Counted from the first letter of the stretch, positions 44,833 through 59,806 are shown. The stretch: DNA of 64,000 nt from Usitatibacter palustris (GCF_013003985.1 NZ_CP053073.1:124001-188000); one strand, 5' to 3'. Translations and numbers: made by a program. Notes: generated from the letters alone by a model not told the origin.

Positions 44833-45224
44833 CAGCGCCTCGAGCGGATCTTGGCGACGGGCACGCTGGAATTGATCGGCTTGTCGAACTTGCCCTCGTT
44901 CCAGAGCTCTTCGAGGTTGTAGTACTCGCGCACCGCAGGCTGCATGACATGCGCGACGACGTCGCCCGAATCGACCAGCACCCACTCGCCCGAATCCTCG
45001 CCTTCCGTGCCGATGATCATGCAGCCGGCCTCGCGCAGCTCGTCGGCGACGTTGCGCGCGAGCGCCTTCGTCTGGCGCGCGGACTCCGCCGTGGCGATCA
45101 CGATCCAGTCGAACATCGCGGTGACCTTGCGCACGTCGATGGCGATGATGTCGCGCGCCTTGATGTCTTCGAGCGCGGCGATGACGAGCTTCTTCTTGGC
45201 GAGGGTGGTGAGCTTGCGCGGCAT
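44832..45224 (-). CDS. rsfS: Ribosomal silencing factor RsfS
   Basis: 130 residues from ATG 45224. It binds uL14 and blocks subunit joining when nutrients are low. DUF143 motifs: [57 protein letters not shown] and [10 protein letters not shown]. Start and stop overlap the flanking nadD and rlmH genes by one base each. Confidence 0.95.
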   Translation of the reverse strand: MPRKLTTLAKKKLVIAALEDIKARDIIAIDVRKVTAMFDWIVIATAESARQTKALARNVADELREAGCMIIGTEGEDSGEWVLVDSGDVVAHVMQPAVREYYNLEELWNEGKFDKPINSSVPVAKIRSRR

Positions 45225-45910
45225 CAGGCGTAGAGCTTGTGGGAGCGGATGTATTCGACCACGGGGTCGGGCGAGAGGTAGCGGATCGACGAACCGTCCT
45301 TCACCTGCGCGCGAATGGAGGTCGAGGACATCGCGAGCGGCGTCATGGCGAAGGTGATGATCTTGCCCGCCGGCTCCGACGTGAGCTCGCGGGCGTTGAG
45401 CGTGATGCGTGGCCAGATTTCCTTGGGATACGCGCCCGGGCCCTTCGAATTCCACTCGGCGTCGTCGGCGCGGATGGCGACCGCGAAATGCGCGAGCTCG
45501 AACATCTCCGTCCACCGGTGCCATTCGTTCACCTTCGCGAACGTGTCGGAGCCGACGAGGAACACGAGTGGCACGTCGGGGCCGCGCTCGGCGCGGATCT
45601 CGCTGAGCGTGTCGAAGGTGTACGTGGGGCCCGCGCGCTCGAGCTCGCGGTTGTCCACGTCGAAGCGCGCGTCGCGCTGGATCGCGAGCTTCACCATCGC
45701 CAGGCGCTGTTCGGCACTCGCGTGCGCGTCGCGGCCGCGGTGGTAGGGAAGCCCGGCGGGAATGAACACGACCTTCTCGAGGCGGAAAGCCTCCGCGATC
45801 TCCGTGGCGAGCCGCAGGTGTCCGAAGTGGATCGGGTCGAACGTGCCCCCGAAGAGTCCGATGGCGGCCAACTTCAGCTGCGCACGTGCCCGTCGCCGAG
45901 CACGATCCAT
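45224..45910 (-). CDS. nadD: Nicotinate-nucleotide adenylyltransferase NadD
   Basis: 228 residues from ATG 45910. NAD synthesis from nicotinate mononucleotide. [18 protein letters not shown] near the start and [12 protein letters not shown] near the C-terminus. The first 13 residues are very basic and overlap proA by 37 bases; a TTG at 45871 would give the more usual start two bases after the proA stop. Confidence 0.93.
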   Translation of the reverse strand: MDRARRRARAQLKLAAIGLFGGTFDPIHFGHLRLATEIAEAFRLEKVVFIPAGLPYHRGRDAHASAEQRLAMVKLAIQRDARFDVDNRELERAGPTYTFDTLSEIRAERGPDVPLVFLVGSDTFAKVNEWHRWTEMFELAHFAVAIRADDAEWNSKGPGAYPKEIWPRITLNARELTSEPAGKIITFAMTPLAMSSTSIRAQVKDGSSIRYLSPDPVVEYIRSHKLYA

Positions 45911-47172
45911 TTCTGCGACGTGAGGCCTTCGAGCCCCACCGGACCGCGCGCGTGCAGCTTGTTCGTGGAGATTCCGATCTCCGCACCCAGGCCGAACTCG
46001 TAGCCATCGGCAAAACGCGTGGAGGCATTCACCATCACGCTCGCCGAATCGACCTCTCGCAGGAACCGCTGGCCGTGCGACCAGTTCTCAGTGACGATCG
46101 CATCGGTGTGGGCGGAGCCGTACTTCGCGATGTGCGCGATCGCTTCGTCGAGGCCCGGGAGCGTCGAGATCGCGATGACGGGTGCGAGGAACTCCGCGTA
46201 GAAATCGGCTTCGGTCGCGTCCTTCAATCCCTTGATGCCGGCCTTCGCGAGGATCGCCTTCGACTCCGGGCAGCAGCGCATCTGCACGCGCTTCTCGGCG
46301 TAGATCTTGCCGATCAGCGGCAGGAAGCGCGGCGCGATCGATTGCGCGACGAGCAGCGTTTCCATCGTGTTGCAGGTGGCGTAGCGCTGGGTCTTCGCGT
46401 TGTCGGAGATGCGCACGGCCTTGTCGAGGTCGGCGGAGTCGTCCACGTAGACGTGGCACACGCCATCGAGGTGCTTGATCACCGGAACGCGCGCTTCGCT
46501 CGCGACGCGCTCGATGAGGCTCTTGCCGCCGCGCGGCACGATGACGTCGATGTACTTTTCCATCGCGATCAGCGCGCCGACGGCCGCACGGTCGGCGGTG
46601 GCGACGAACTGCACGGCCTCCTCGGGAAGGCCCGCGGCCTTGAGGCCCACCGCGAGGCATGCGGCGATCGCCTGGTTGGAGTTCAGCGCTTCGCTGCCGC
46701 CGCGCAGGATGCACGCGTTGCCCGACTTGAGGCACAGCGCGCCAGCGTCCGCCGTCACATCGGGGCGCGATTCGTAAATGATGGCGACGACACCCAGCGG
46801 CACGCGCATGCGGCCGACCTGGATGCCCGACGGGCGGGAGGTGAGGCCGGTGACTTCACCGATGGGATCCGGGAGGCGCGCGATCTGGCGCAGCCCGTCG
46901 GCCATCTCCTCGATCGCCTTGCCGGTGAGTGTCAGCCGCTCGATGAAGGCGTCGTCGTTGTTCTTGTCGGCGCGGGCGGCTTTCACGTCGCGCGCGTTCT
47001 CCGCGAGGATCGTCTTCTCGCGATCGATCAGTGCCTGCGCGGCCGCTTCGAGCGCATGGTTCTTGGCGGCACTGCTCGCGCGCGCAAGCTGCGCGGAAGC
47101 CGAGCGCGCGGCGACGCCGAAGGCCGTCATCGCGGCTTGCAGGCTCTCTTGCGGGCTCAGATCGTTGGGCAT
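45874..47172 (-). CDS. proA: Glutamate-5-semialdehyde dehydrogenase ProA
   Basis: 432 residues, normal length. Second step of proline synthesis (gamma-glutamyl phosphate to semialdehyde). The catalytic Cys lies in [14 protein letters not shown], with [13 protein letters not shown] and an [20 protein letters not shown]-type segment before it. It works upstream of ProC, encoded at 17757. Confidence 0.95.
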   Translation of the reverse strand: MPNDLSPQESLQAAMTAFGVAARSASAQLARASSAAKNHALEAAAQALIDREKTILAENARDVKAARADKNNDDAFIERLTLTGKAIEEMADGLRQIARLPDPIGEVTGLTSRPSGIQVGRMRVPLGVVAIIYESRPDVTADAGALCLKSGNACILRGGSEALNSNQAIAACLAVGLKAAGLPEEAVQFVATADRAAVGALIAMEKYIDVIVPRGGKSLIERVASEARVPVIKHLDGVCHVYVDDSADLDKAVRISDNAKTQRYATCNTMETLLVAQSIAPRFLPLIGKIYAEKRVQMRCCPESKAILAKAGIKGLKDATEADFYAEFLAPVIAISTLPGLDEAIAHIAKYGSAHTDAIVTENWSHGQRFLREVDSASVMVNASTRFADGYEFGLGAEIGISTNKLHARGPVGLEGLTSQKWIVLGDGHVRS

Positions 47173-47175
47173 GTC

Positions 47176-48173
47176 CTACGCGGCTTCCTTCGCGAGCACG
47201 GGACGACCGGAAAGCCCGAGCGCCATTTCCAGCATGTTGCCCCAGGGGTCACCCGTCTCGACGCCTTTCATCATGCGGTCGATCCGGTGGGCTCGCAAGA
47301 GTTCGCGCGCGAAGCTCGCGGCGTCGTGGCGACGGGCGGTTTTCGCGACACGCGCCTGGCGATCGGGCGTGAGGTAGCGGCGCGGGCGCTGGCCGGCGGC
47401 GACGGTCATGAGGGTGCGCAGCTCGTCGCAGAGCTGCCACAGGAGCAGCGGCAGCGGCTCGCCCTCGGCTTCGAGCGATTGCAGCACGCGCGCCATGCGC
47501 GCGCCGTCCTGCGCGTGGATCGCGTCGATCAGCGCGTCGCGCTCGAAGCGCGAGACATCGGTCACGGCCTCGCCGATCGCCTCCAGCGTGATCTCGCCTT
47601 CGGGCAGCAGCAGCGCGAGTTTTTCCACTTCCTGTTTCGCAGCGAGGAGATTGCCTTCGACGCGGTCGGCAAGACCCTCGAGCACTTCGGCCGAGCCGCG
47701 CTGCTTGCCGAGCGCAAGCCGCTCCGCGAGCCACTCGGGCAGCTCTTCGCGCGTGACGGCCTTCGCCTCCACGCCCACACCCGCACCTTCGAGCGCGGTG
47801 AACCACACGCTCTTCGCCTGCTGCCAGTCGATCTCGGGAAGCATCACCATCGTCATGGTGTCGGGGATCTGCTTCCCGGCCCACGCGGTGAGCGCCTTGG
47901 CGCCTTCGACGCCGGGCTTGCCCGTCGGAATGCGAATCTCGAACAGGCGCTTGGTCGAGAAGAGCGAAAGATTCGAAGCCGATGCACCCAGGCGATTCCA
48001 GTCGCAGCCGGGCTCCGCGAAGAACACTTCGCGCTCGGTGTAGCCATCGGCGCGCGCGGCATCGCGGATGCGGTCGGCCGCTTCGAGGGCGAGCAGCGTC
48101 TCGGGTCCGTAGAGAACGTAGAGGGATGACAGCCCCTTGCGAAGCGCACCCGGGAGCTGCCGCGTGGAAATCT

Positions 48174-48177
<4 letters not shown>
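47176..48177 (-). CDS. holA: DNA polymerase III delta subunit HolA
   Basis: 333 residues. Clamp-loader wrench subunit. It begins LPGALRKGLSSLYVLYGPETLL, contains the AAA-like fold parts DWNRLGASASNLSLFSTKRL and VEGNLLAAKQEVEKLALL, and ends with a helical collar domain. ATGA overlap with lptE; 3 bases before proA. The lptE-holA order is conserved in beta- and gammaproteobacteria. Confidence 0.94.
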
Positions 48178-52255
<4,078 letters not shown>

Positions 52256-52278
52256 TCGGCCACGATATAATCTGCACC

Positions 52279-52309
52279 GGGCGCAAGGCCGAGGCCTTGC
52301 GCCCTTTTT
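52279..52309 (+). terminator. Rho-independent terminator after the FecR/SPOR gene
   Basis: GGGCGCAAGGCC and GGCCTTGCGCCC form a 10-12 bp stem followed by TTTTTC. A TATAAT at 52266-52271 just upstream is a possible -10 box, so an attenuator for the next gene cannot be excluded. Confidence 0.85.
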
Positions 52310-52331
52310 CTTTGTCGGGACGAACAAGAAC

Positions 52332-55300
52332 ATGAATGTGGGCACCCTTCGACGCATCTGCGGCGGCCTCCTGCTTTCGGCCGCGCAGCTCGTCCATGCG
52401 ATCCCCGGCTATCTCGATACGTCCTTTGGAGCCTTCGGCTTCGCGCAGGTCCTCGCGGGCCCCTCGTACGACGAAATCCATGCCGTGCGCATCCAGCCCG
52501 ACGGCAAGATCGTGGTCGCAGGCCAGAGCGCTCAAGGTCGCGGCCGGGCCTCGTTCGCCCTGGCGCGCTACAACGTCGATGGTTCGCTCGATGCGACGTT
52601 CGGCACGAATGGCGTCGTCGCGGCTTCGGTCAGCGGCGCCGACAGCCGGGCGTACGCGATGGTGCTGCAGGCCGACGGCAAGATCGTCGTTGCGGGCGCC
52701 GCCAACAACTCCAGCCCGCAATGGCTGGTCACGCGATTCAACGCCAACGGATCGCCGGATACCGGCTTCGGGAACGGCGGAAAGACCCTCGTTGCCACCG
52801 TGGCCGGCGCCGGAAGCGTGCAGGGCCTGGCGCTGCAGTCCGATGGACGCATCGTCATGACCGGCACCACGAACAGCGAGTTCGCCGTTGCGCGCCTCAC
52901 CACCAGCGGCCTCCTCGATGCGACCTTCGGGTCGGGTGGCGTCACGGTCACTGCGCTGCCCGGCGACAATTGGGCCTATGCGCTCGCCGTGCAGGCCGAC
53001 GACAGGATCGTCGTGGCCGGCACTGTCGGCCTCTCCGGGAATTTCGACTTCCTCCTGATGCGCTACACGGCGAGCGGCGTGCTCGACGCGAGCTTCGGCG
53101 GCACCGGCTACGTGGTCACGTCGCTGCAGGCGTCGTGGGACTGGGCCCGCGCGCTGCTGATCCAACCCGACGGCAAGATTGTGGCAGGCGGCTATAGCAG
53201 CAGCGGCAGCGACGAGGACTTCGGTCTCGTGCGCTATCAAGCCGACGGCACCCTCGATGCCACCTTCGGCAACGCCGGCCGCGTCACGAGCGGGTTCACC
53301 GCGGGCCACCACGACCGGATCCTCGGCCTCGCGCTCGCCGGCGACGGGAAGATCGTCGCCACCGGCTTCACGCGCAATGGCAGCGCGGCGACCGCGGATT
53401 TCGCGACGGCGCGCTACAACATCGACGGCTCGCTCGACACCTCGTTCGGTACCGGCGGCAAGGTCGTGACGCCGTTCGCTGGCGGTTGCAACATCGCGAA
53501 CGCGCTCGCCATCCAGTCAAATGGCGCGATCGTGGTCACCGGCACCGCGCCGATGGTCGATGGCAATTCCGCGTTTGCGCTGGTGCGCTATTCGCAAACC
53601 GGGACGCTCGACGCGTCCTTCGGCAGCGGCGGCATCGTGCTCACGCCGGACGTGATGCACGCCGTCCCGAAGTTGAGCGGCGTGGCCGCATTGCCGGACG
53701 GACGAATCGTCGTTGCGGGCTCGGCAGGCGCCAGCGGCTCCGACGTCGTGCTGATCGGGCTGACCGCGAGCGGCGCCATGGATTCCACGTTCGGGCAGGC
53801 AGGCCGCGTGGTGACGGGTGGGGTTGGTAACCAGGTCGCGAATGCCATGACGGTGCGGCCCGACGGCAGGATCGTCGTCGTCGGCGGGGCGGCCGGCTCC
53901 AGCAATTTCCTCGTCGGGCAATTCAATCCGGGCGGATCGCCCGATGGCTCGTTCGGCACCGGAGGGCTGGTCACGCACGCCACGGGCAACGCGTCCAACC
54001 TGCGCGCCGTGGCCCTGCAGCCGGACGGCAAGATCGTCGGCGGTGGCTCGGTCGAGTATCTGGGCCGGCAGGCCTTCGCACTCGTGCGCTACCTTGCCAG
54101 CGGGCCGCTCGACGTGAGTTTCGGCAACGGGGGCCTCGCCATCGTGCCCTTCGGCAGCCTCGACGAAGGCATCTACGCGATCGCGATCCAGCCCGACGGC
54201 AAGATCGTCGCCGGGGGCGCCGAGCATGGCGCTTCGAATGAGTTCGCGCTCGCGCGCTACAACACCAACGGCTCTCCGGATGCGAGCTTCGGCGCCGGCG
54301 GCAAGGTCGCGGGCATCATGAACGGCGTCATCCGCTCGATCGTCGTGCAACCCGACGGAAAGATCGTCGTCGCGGGCGATTCCAAGCAACCGCTCGGCGC
54401 GCGGCGGGACTTCGGTATCGCGCGCTTCAATTCCAACGGCACCCTCGATGCGTCGTTCGGATCGAGCGGCCGCGTCTGGACGGAGTTCGGCGCGGACGCG
54501 CAGCCCGTTTCGGTCCTGATCAACGACGGGAAGCTCATCGTCGGCGGCTACAACGCCACCGCCACGAACTATTCACTCGCGCGCTACCTCGCAAACGGCA
54601 CGCTCGATGTGGCGTTCGGGATCAGCGGGAAGATCTCGCATTTCGTCGGCACCGTGCCCGACTTCGCAGCGGCAATGACACTGCAGGATGACGGCCACAT
54701 CCTGCTGGTCGGCAACAGTCCCTCCGCCGGGGTCGTCGCGCGCTTCCTGAACCCGGATTCGATTCCCTCGCCCTTTGCCTTCGCGCCGCTCGCGGGGCAG
54801 GCGCGCTCGACGCTGGTGCAGTCGGCGGCGATCACGCTCCGTGGATTCAACGAGTGGACGCCCATCTCGATTGTAGGTGGCGAGTACTCGATCGGTTGCA
54901 CCGGCACCTTCACCGCGTCGACCGCCACGATCAGCTACGGCCAGACAGTGTGCGTGCGCCACACGTCGTCGGCTTCTTACGCGACGGTGACCACCACGAC
55001 GCTCACCATCGGCGGCGTGTCCGCGGTCTTCACCAGTACGACGGCGGCGACCCCCCACTTGCTCACAGTCGCCAAGGCCGGGAGCGGCGGCGGCATCGTT
55101 ACCGGCGACCTTGGCGGCGGCCCGACGATCATCAACTGCGGATCGGATTGCACGGAATCCGTACTGACAGGATCGATCGTGACGCTCACCGCGACGCCGG
55201 CCAGCGGCTCGAGTGTCGCGGGCTGGAGCCACTGCAGCGGCACGGCACCGGTTTGCGAAGTGCCGGTCAGCGCGGCGACCACCGTGACGGTCACCTTCGC

Positions 55301-56105
55301 CAGCAACCTGCCGCGGCTCGCGAACATCTCGACGCGCGGGCAGGTGCTGACCGGCAATGACGTGATGATCGCGGGCTTCATCATCGGCGGCCCCGAGGCC
55401 AAGACGGTGGTCGTCACCGTCGCAGGGCCGTCGCTCGTTGCCGCGGGCATCCCGAACGCGCTGGCAAATCCCACGCTCACGCTCGTGCGATCCTCCGATG
55501 GCGTCGTCGTCGCCACCAACGACAACTGGCTGGCGCAGCCGAATCACGCGGATGTGGCCGCGATACAAAACGCGGGCTTCGCGCCCGCCAATGCGCTCGA
55601 GCCGGCGATCATCGCAACCCTGGCACCCGGTGCGTACACGGCGATCGTGCAGGGCTCAGGCGGCACGGGCGTGGGATTGGTCGGCGTGTTCGAAGTCGAT
55701 CACGCCGAGGCGCCGCTCATCAACATCTCGACGCGCGGCCAGGTACTCACCGGCAACGACGTGATGATCGCGGGCTTCATCATCCAGGGCAGCGGCACGA
55801 AGAGCGTCGTGGTGACGGTCGCGGGACCCTCGCTCACGGCCGCGGGCGTGCCGGGTGCGCTCCAGAATCCGACGCTCACGATCGTGCGTGCCTCCGACGG
55901 CGCGGTGATTGCGAGCAACGACGACTGGCAGGCGCAAACCAATCCGGCGCATGTGGCGGCGATCCAGAACGCGGGGTTCGCACCCGCGCATGTGAACGAA
56001 CCGGCGGTCTTCCTCACGCTGCCGCCAGGCGCGTACACCGCCATCGTCCAGGGTGCGGGTGGCCGGACCGGTGTGGGCCTCGTTGCGGTGTACGCCGTCC
56101 CGTAG
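52332..56105 (+). CDS. Secreted delta-60 repeat protein with tandem C-terminal domains
   Basis: 1257 residues with an N-terminal export signal (RICGGLLLSAAQLVHAIPG). About 14 delta-60 repeats (about residues 24-785) of the type QPDGKIVVAGxxx...FALARYNxDGSLDxTFGxxG, predicted to make beta-propeller blades. Next come a Cys-containing beta domain (EYSIGCTGTFTASTATI) and a divergent repeat-type module (GSSVAGWSHCSGTAP). Two copies of a ~125-residue domain starting ISTRGQVLTGNDVMIAGFII end the protein. The neighbouring gene carries the same two-domain end. Function is unknown; extracellular adhesion or display is likely. Confidence 0.85.
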   Translation: MNVGTLRRICGGLLLSAAQLVHAIPGYLDTSFGAFGFAQVLAGPSYDEIHAVRIQPDGKIVVAGQSAQGRGRASFALARYNVDGSLDATFGTNGVVAASVSGADSRAYAMVLQADGKIVVAGAANNSSPQWLVTRFNANGSPDTGFGNGGKTLVATVAGAGSVQGLALQSDGRIVMTGTTNSEFAVARLTTSGLLDATFGSGGVTVTALPGDNWAYALAVQADDRIVVAGTVGLSGNFDFLLMRYTASGVLDASFGGTGYVVTSLQASWDWARALLIQPDGKIVAGGYSSSGSDEDFGLVRYQADGTLDATFGNAGRVTSGFTAGHHDRILGLALAGDGKIVATGFTRNGSAATADFATARYNIDGSLDTSFGTGGKVVTPFAGGCNIANALAIQSNGAIVVTGTAPMVDGNSAFALVRYSQTGTLDASFGSGGIVLTPDVMHAVPKLSGVAALPDGRIVVAGSAGASGSDVVLIGLTASGAMDSTFGQAGRVVTGGVGNQVANAMTVRPDGRIVVVGGAAGSSNFLVGQFNPGGSPDGSFGTGGLVTHATGNASNLRAVALQPDGKIVGGGSVEYLGRQAFALVRYLASGPLDVSFGNGGLAIVPFGSLDEGIYAIAIQPDGKIVAGGAEHGASNEFALARYNTNGSPDASFGAGGKVAGIMNGVIRSIVVQPDGKIVVAGDSKQPLGARRDFGIARFNSNGTLDASFGSSGRVWTEFGADAQPVSVLINDGKLIVGGYNATATNYSLARYLANGTLDVAFGISGKISHFVGTVPDFAAAMTLQDDGHILLVGNSPSAGVVARFLNPDSIPSPFAFAPLAGQARSTLVQSAAITLRGFNEWTPISIVGGEYSIGCTGTFTASTATISYGQTVCVRHTSSASYATVTTTTLTIGGVSAVFTSTTAATPHLLTVAKAGSGGGIVTGDLGGGPTIINCGSDCTESVLTGSIVTLTATPASGSSVAGWSHCSGTAPVCEVPVSAATTVTVTFASNLPRLANISTRGQVLTGNDVMIAGFIIGGPEAKTVVVTVAGPSLVAAGIPNALANPTLTLVRSSDGVVVATNDNWLAQPNHADVAAIQNAGFAPANALEPAIIATLAPGAYTAIVQGSGGTGVGLVGVFEVDHAEAPLINISTRGQVLTGNDVMIAGFIIQGSGTKSVVVTVAGPSLTAAGVPGALQNPTLTIVRASDGAVIASNDDWQAQTNPAHVAAIQNAGFAPAHVNEPAVFLTLPPGAYTAIVQGAGGRTGVGLVAVYAVP

Positions 56106-56227
56106 CCACCAGGAGCCTTAATCGGCTCGCTAGTTGTCGAATATTCCTGAATCCGGGAATCGTTCCCGCTGGTATGGTTATCGTCACGGCACGCACGCCG
56201 TAAGAACGCAATAAGAAGAGGGTAATC

Positions 56228-59200
56228 ATGCGCACGCTGTCCTCGATCTTCGGCGCGGTGGCCGTTGTGGTCACCGCCATGTCCCTGGCGCCGGTTCCGG
56301 CCCTTGCCCACGACAAGCTGGGCGCCAACCTCAACTTCATTGGCGACTTCCGGCGCAACCACGAGTTCGTGGACGTCGTGAAGCAGTCGCGGCGATTCCT
56401 CCAGATCGGGCAGTTCGACGACTCGTCCCCGACGAACCTCGCGCCCATCGGCGCCGACGGCTGGCCCACCACGGACTTCCGCCTGTTCGCGATGGCCGCG
56501 CAGCAGAACACGCTGAGCCTCGCGGGTACCTACAAGATCGAATTCACGGGCCAGGCGACCCTCTCGACGGCCAGTGCCGGCGGGGGATCGACGATCGCGA
56601 ACAAGGTGTACACCCCCGGCACGAACACCACGACCGCCGACCTCGTGGTGACCGCGGGTGCGGAGAACATGCTGATCGATTTCACCGCGACGGGCGGCAC
56701 CGTGAAGAACGTGCGCGTGCTGCGACCGGGCTATCCGCTCGCGGGCACGCCGCTCCTGCACGCGCCGTGGAAGAGCCACACCGAACGCTTCGCGGTGCTT
56801 CGCTTCCTCGACTGGACGCGCACCAACGGCAACCGCGACACCACGTGGCTCGACCGCACCACGCCCGAGAAACGGCGCACCGAGGCCTACATCGCGCAAT
56901 GGGAGACGGTGATCGCCGCAGCCAACGCGATGAATCGCGACGCGTGGATCAACATCCCGGTGCAGGCGAACGACGAGTACGTGACCAACCTCGCGACCCT
57001 CTTCCGCGACGGGCTGAATCCGAACCTCAACCTGTACGTCGAGTACGGCAACGAGCTTTGGAACTTTGCGATCCGCGACGTGGACCTCGACAACTTCGCG
57101 GGCAGCGTCTTCAACGGCGCGACCGTGAACCGCAACCTCGCGATCGCCTCGCTCGGCGGTTCGCCGCTGCGCCAGGCCTATCCGAGCGAGGGCGTGCCCG
57201 ATGACACGACCATGGGCTTTCGCCGGGTGGCGATGCGGCTCATGGAGATCAGCAACATCTTCAAGACGGTATGGGGCACGCCCGCGCTCAACACGCGCGT
57301 GCGTCCCGTGCTCGCCGGGCAGATGGCCAACAGCTTCATCGTGAGCGAGGGCCTGCGCTTCATCGACGAGATCATGAACGTGCGGCCGAATACGGTCTTC
57401 TATGCGTTGAGCGGCGCGCCGTACATCTTCGCCGCCGCGATTCCCGACGGAAATGCCGACGAGACGCCGACGAACCTGACGGTGCAGGCGATCCTCGATG
57501 GGCTGGCCGCGGGTGTCGCGAACGCGCCGAGCGACGCGAACGCCTACCAGTACCTCTCGCACGCAGGGCTCGGCGCCTGGTACGGCCTGAAGGTCGTGGC
57601 GTACGAGGCGGGCTTCGACAACTTCGGCAACCAGAACATCGCCAACAAGCGGCTCGCGAACCTCGATCCGCAGATCCGCACGATCTGCGCGAACATGATC
57701 AACCAGTGGCACGGCTTCGGCTTCGACGTGATGCTGTGGTTCAACGGCGGCGCGGACAGCTACAACACGCAGTTCGGCATGTGGCCGCTGGTCGAGGATC
57801 TCGCGGTGCCTGCGACGCCGAAGAACCAGTGCATGGATGACATTCTCGCGGCGGCACTGCCGGCCGTCACCACGGGCACGTCGGTGGGCGCGCCCATTGC
57901 GGGCGGGAATTTCCGCGGCTCCGCGAGTCCGGCGGGAACGGTGACCGGCACCAATGGCGCGTTCGGCTTCCCCGGCTTCGTCGAATTCATGTTGCGCGCG
58001 GACACTGAAGGCACCTACCAGCTCGTCTTCACCGGCAGCGCTCCGCCCGGGGAGTTCTTCACGGTGCGGCTCAACAACGCGACGGTGACGACGAACGCGA
58101 CGCTGCCCGCTGCCACCGGAGCCGGGGCACCGATCAGCGTCACGCTGCGCCGCGGCCTCAACGCGCTGCGCATCGCGCGCTCGACAGGTGGAGGCGCATC
58201 GTGGGCCATCCAGTCGTTCGCATTCACGCTCGTGGGCGATGCCACGCCCGACGCGTTCACATTCGCCTCGCAGACGGGCGTCACGCCCTCGAGCGTGGTC
58301 GTGTCTGCGCCGGCGACGATCGCGGGCATCACGATGGCGACCTCGATTTCCGTCGCTGGCGGCGAATACTCGATCGGTTGCACCGCCACCTTCACCGCCT
58401 CGACCGCGACGATCACCAACGGCCAGACGGTGTGCGTGCGCCACACGGCGTCGGCGAACTTCAACGCGGGCACGACGACCACGCTCACCATCGGTGGCAT
58501 CTCCGCGTCGTTCACGTCCACCACCGGTCCGCCGCCCAATCCGCCGCGGCTCGCCAACATCTCGACGCGCGGCCAGGTGCTGACCGGCAACGACGTGATG
58601 ATCGCCGGCTTCATCATCGGTGGGCCCACGGCGAAGACCGTCATTGTCACCGTCGCGGGTCCGTCGCTCGTGAACGCTGGAATCCCGAACGCGCTCGCCA
58701 ATCCGCACCTCACGCTCATTCGCTCCTCCGACGGCGCGGTGATGGGCTCGAGCGACAACTGGCAGGACAACGCGAATGCCGCGGCGATCCAGGCGGCGGG
58801 CTTCGCGCCGGCGCATGTGGCCGAGCCGGCGGTCATGATGACGCTTGCCCCGGGGGCCTACACCGCGATCGTGCAGGCCTCCGGTGGCGTCGGCACGGGC
58901 GTGGGATTGGTCGGCGTGTTCGAAGTCGATCACCCCGAGGTGCCGCTCATCAACATCTCGACGCGCGGCCAGGTGCTTACCGGCAATGACGTGATGATCG
59001 CGGGCTTCATCATCCAGGGCACGGGCACGCAAAGCGTCGTGGTGACGGTCGCGGGACCCTCGCTTGTCAACGCGGGCATTCCCAATCCGCTCAGCAATCC
59101 GATGATCACGATCGTCCGCGCGTCCGACGGCGCGGTGATCGCATCCAACGACAACTGGCAGACGCAGACCAACCCCGGAGATGTCGCGCTGATCCAGAAC

Positions 59201-59335
59201 GCGGGCTTCGCGCCCGCGAGCACCCTGGAGCCGGCCGTGTTCCTGACGCTGCCGCCGGGGGCGTATACCGCCGTCGTCCAGGGCGTGGGCAACGTCACGG
59301 GCGTCGGACTCGTCGGCGTGTTCCGGGTTCCCTGA
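56228..59335 (+). CDS. Secreted glycosidase-like protein with shared tandem C-terminal domains
   Basis: 1035 residues with a signal peptide ending ALA (about residue 27). The N-terminal ~540 residues look like a TIM-barrel glycoside hydrolase: a DAWINIPVQANDEYV strand, NLNLYVEYGNELWNF carrying a candidate acid/base Glu, and LKVVAYEAGFDNFG with a candidate nucleophile. A beta-sandwich region follows (about 550-690), then the Cys beta domain (EYSIGCTATFTASTATI). Two ISTRGQVLTGNDVMIAGFII domains complete it, as in the upstream protein. The substrate is unknown; exported polysaccharide hydrolysis or binding is inferred. Confidence 0.75.
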   Translation: MRTLSSIFGAVAVVVTAMSLAPVPALAHDKLGANLNFIGDFRRNHEFVDVVKQSRRFLQIGQFDDSSPTNLAPIGADGWPTTDFRLFAMAAQQNTLSLAGTYKIEFTGQATLSTASAGGGSTIANKVYTPGTNTTTADLVVTAGAENMLIDFTATGGTVKNVRVLRPGYPLAGTPLLHAPWKSHTERFAVLRFLDWTRTNGNRDTTWLDRTTPEKRRTEAYIAQWETVIAAANAMNRDAWINIPVQANDEYVTNLATLFRDGLNPNLNLYVEYGNELWNFAIRDVDLDNFAGSVFNGATVNRNLAIASLGGSPLRQAYPSEGVPDDTTMGFRRVAMRLMEISNIFKTVWGTPALNTRVRPVLAGQMANSFIVSEGLRFIDEIMNVRPNTVFYALSGAPYIFAAAIPDGNADETPTNLTVQAILDGLAAGVANAPSDANAYQYLSHAGLGAWYGLKVVAYEAGFDNFGNQNIANKRLANLDPQIRTICANMINQWHGFGFDVMLWFNGGADSYNTQFGMWPLVEDLAVPATPKNQCMDDILAAALPAVTTGTSVGAPIAGGNFRGSASPAGTVTGTNGAFGFPGFVEFMLRADTEGTYQLVFTGSAPPGEFFTVRLNNATVTTNATLPAATGAGAPISVTLRRGLNALRIARSTGGGASWAIQSFAFTLVGDATPDAFTFASQTGVTPSSVVVSAPATIAGITMATSISVAGGEYSIGCTATFTASTATITNGQTVCVRHTASANFNAGTTTTLTIGGISASFTSTTGPPPNPPRLANISTRGQVLTGNDVMIAGFIIGGPTAKTVIVTVAGPSLVNAGIPNALANPHLTLIRSSDGAVMGSSDNWQDNANAAAIQAAGFAPAHVAEPAVMMTLAPGAYTAIVQASGGVGTGVGLVGVFEVDHPEVPLINISTRGQVLTGNDVMIAGFIIQGTGTQSVVVTVAGPSLVNAGIPNPLSNPMITIVRASDGAVIASNDNWQTQTNPGDVALIQNAGFAPASTLEPAVFLTLPPGAYTAVVQGVGNVTGVGLVGVFRVP

Positions 59336-59347
59336 TCGTGTGAACGC

Positions 59348-59806
59348 GTGAAGCGCATCCTCGTGATCGGCTGCAACGGTTCGGGGAAGACTGTGCTCGC
59401 GCGCTGGCTCGCGGAGCAACTGAAGCTCCCGCTCGTCGTCCTCGATGCGCCGGCGGATCAGCCGGAGGCCGCGCCGCCCGAGGAAGCGTGGCGCAAGACC
59501 GTGCGCACGCTGGCCGATCGCGACGCCTGGGTCATGGACGGCACCTACTACGCGATGGCCATCGACCGGCTGCCTCCGGCCGATGGCGTCGTGTGGCTCG
59601 ACTTCCCGCGCTGGCGCTGCGTCTTCAACCTCGCAACGCGCGAGCACGCCAGGATGCCGTACCTGCGCCACGCGTGGGGCCACCACAACGAGACCCGGGC
59701 GCGAATCGGCGCCGCGCTGCAGGGCGCGCGCTACCCCACGGTGGTGATCCTGCGATCGTCCGCGGAAGTTTCTCGATTTCGTTCGGAATTCGGGCTCCCG
59801 GCATGA
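59348..59806 (+). CDS. Small P-loop kinase-like protein (adenylate-kinase-like topology modulator type)
   Basis: 152 residues from GTG 59348, 12 bases after the previous stop. P-loop VIGCNGSGKTVLA at the start, then VVLDAPADQPE, an aspartate-rich WVMDGTYYAMAIDRLP, and a lid-like WLDFPRWRCVFNLATR with several arginines. This pattern matches the small FlaR-like adenylate kinase group. The substrate is unknown. Confidence 0.75.
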   Translation: MKRILVIGCNGSGKTVLARWLAEQLKLPLVVLDAPADQPEAAPPEEAWRKTVRTLADRDAWVMDGTYYAMAIDRLPPADGVVWLDFPRWRCVFNLATREHARMPYLRHAWGHHNETRARIGAALQGARYPTVVILRSSAEVSRFRSEFGLPA

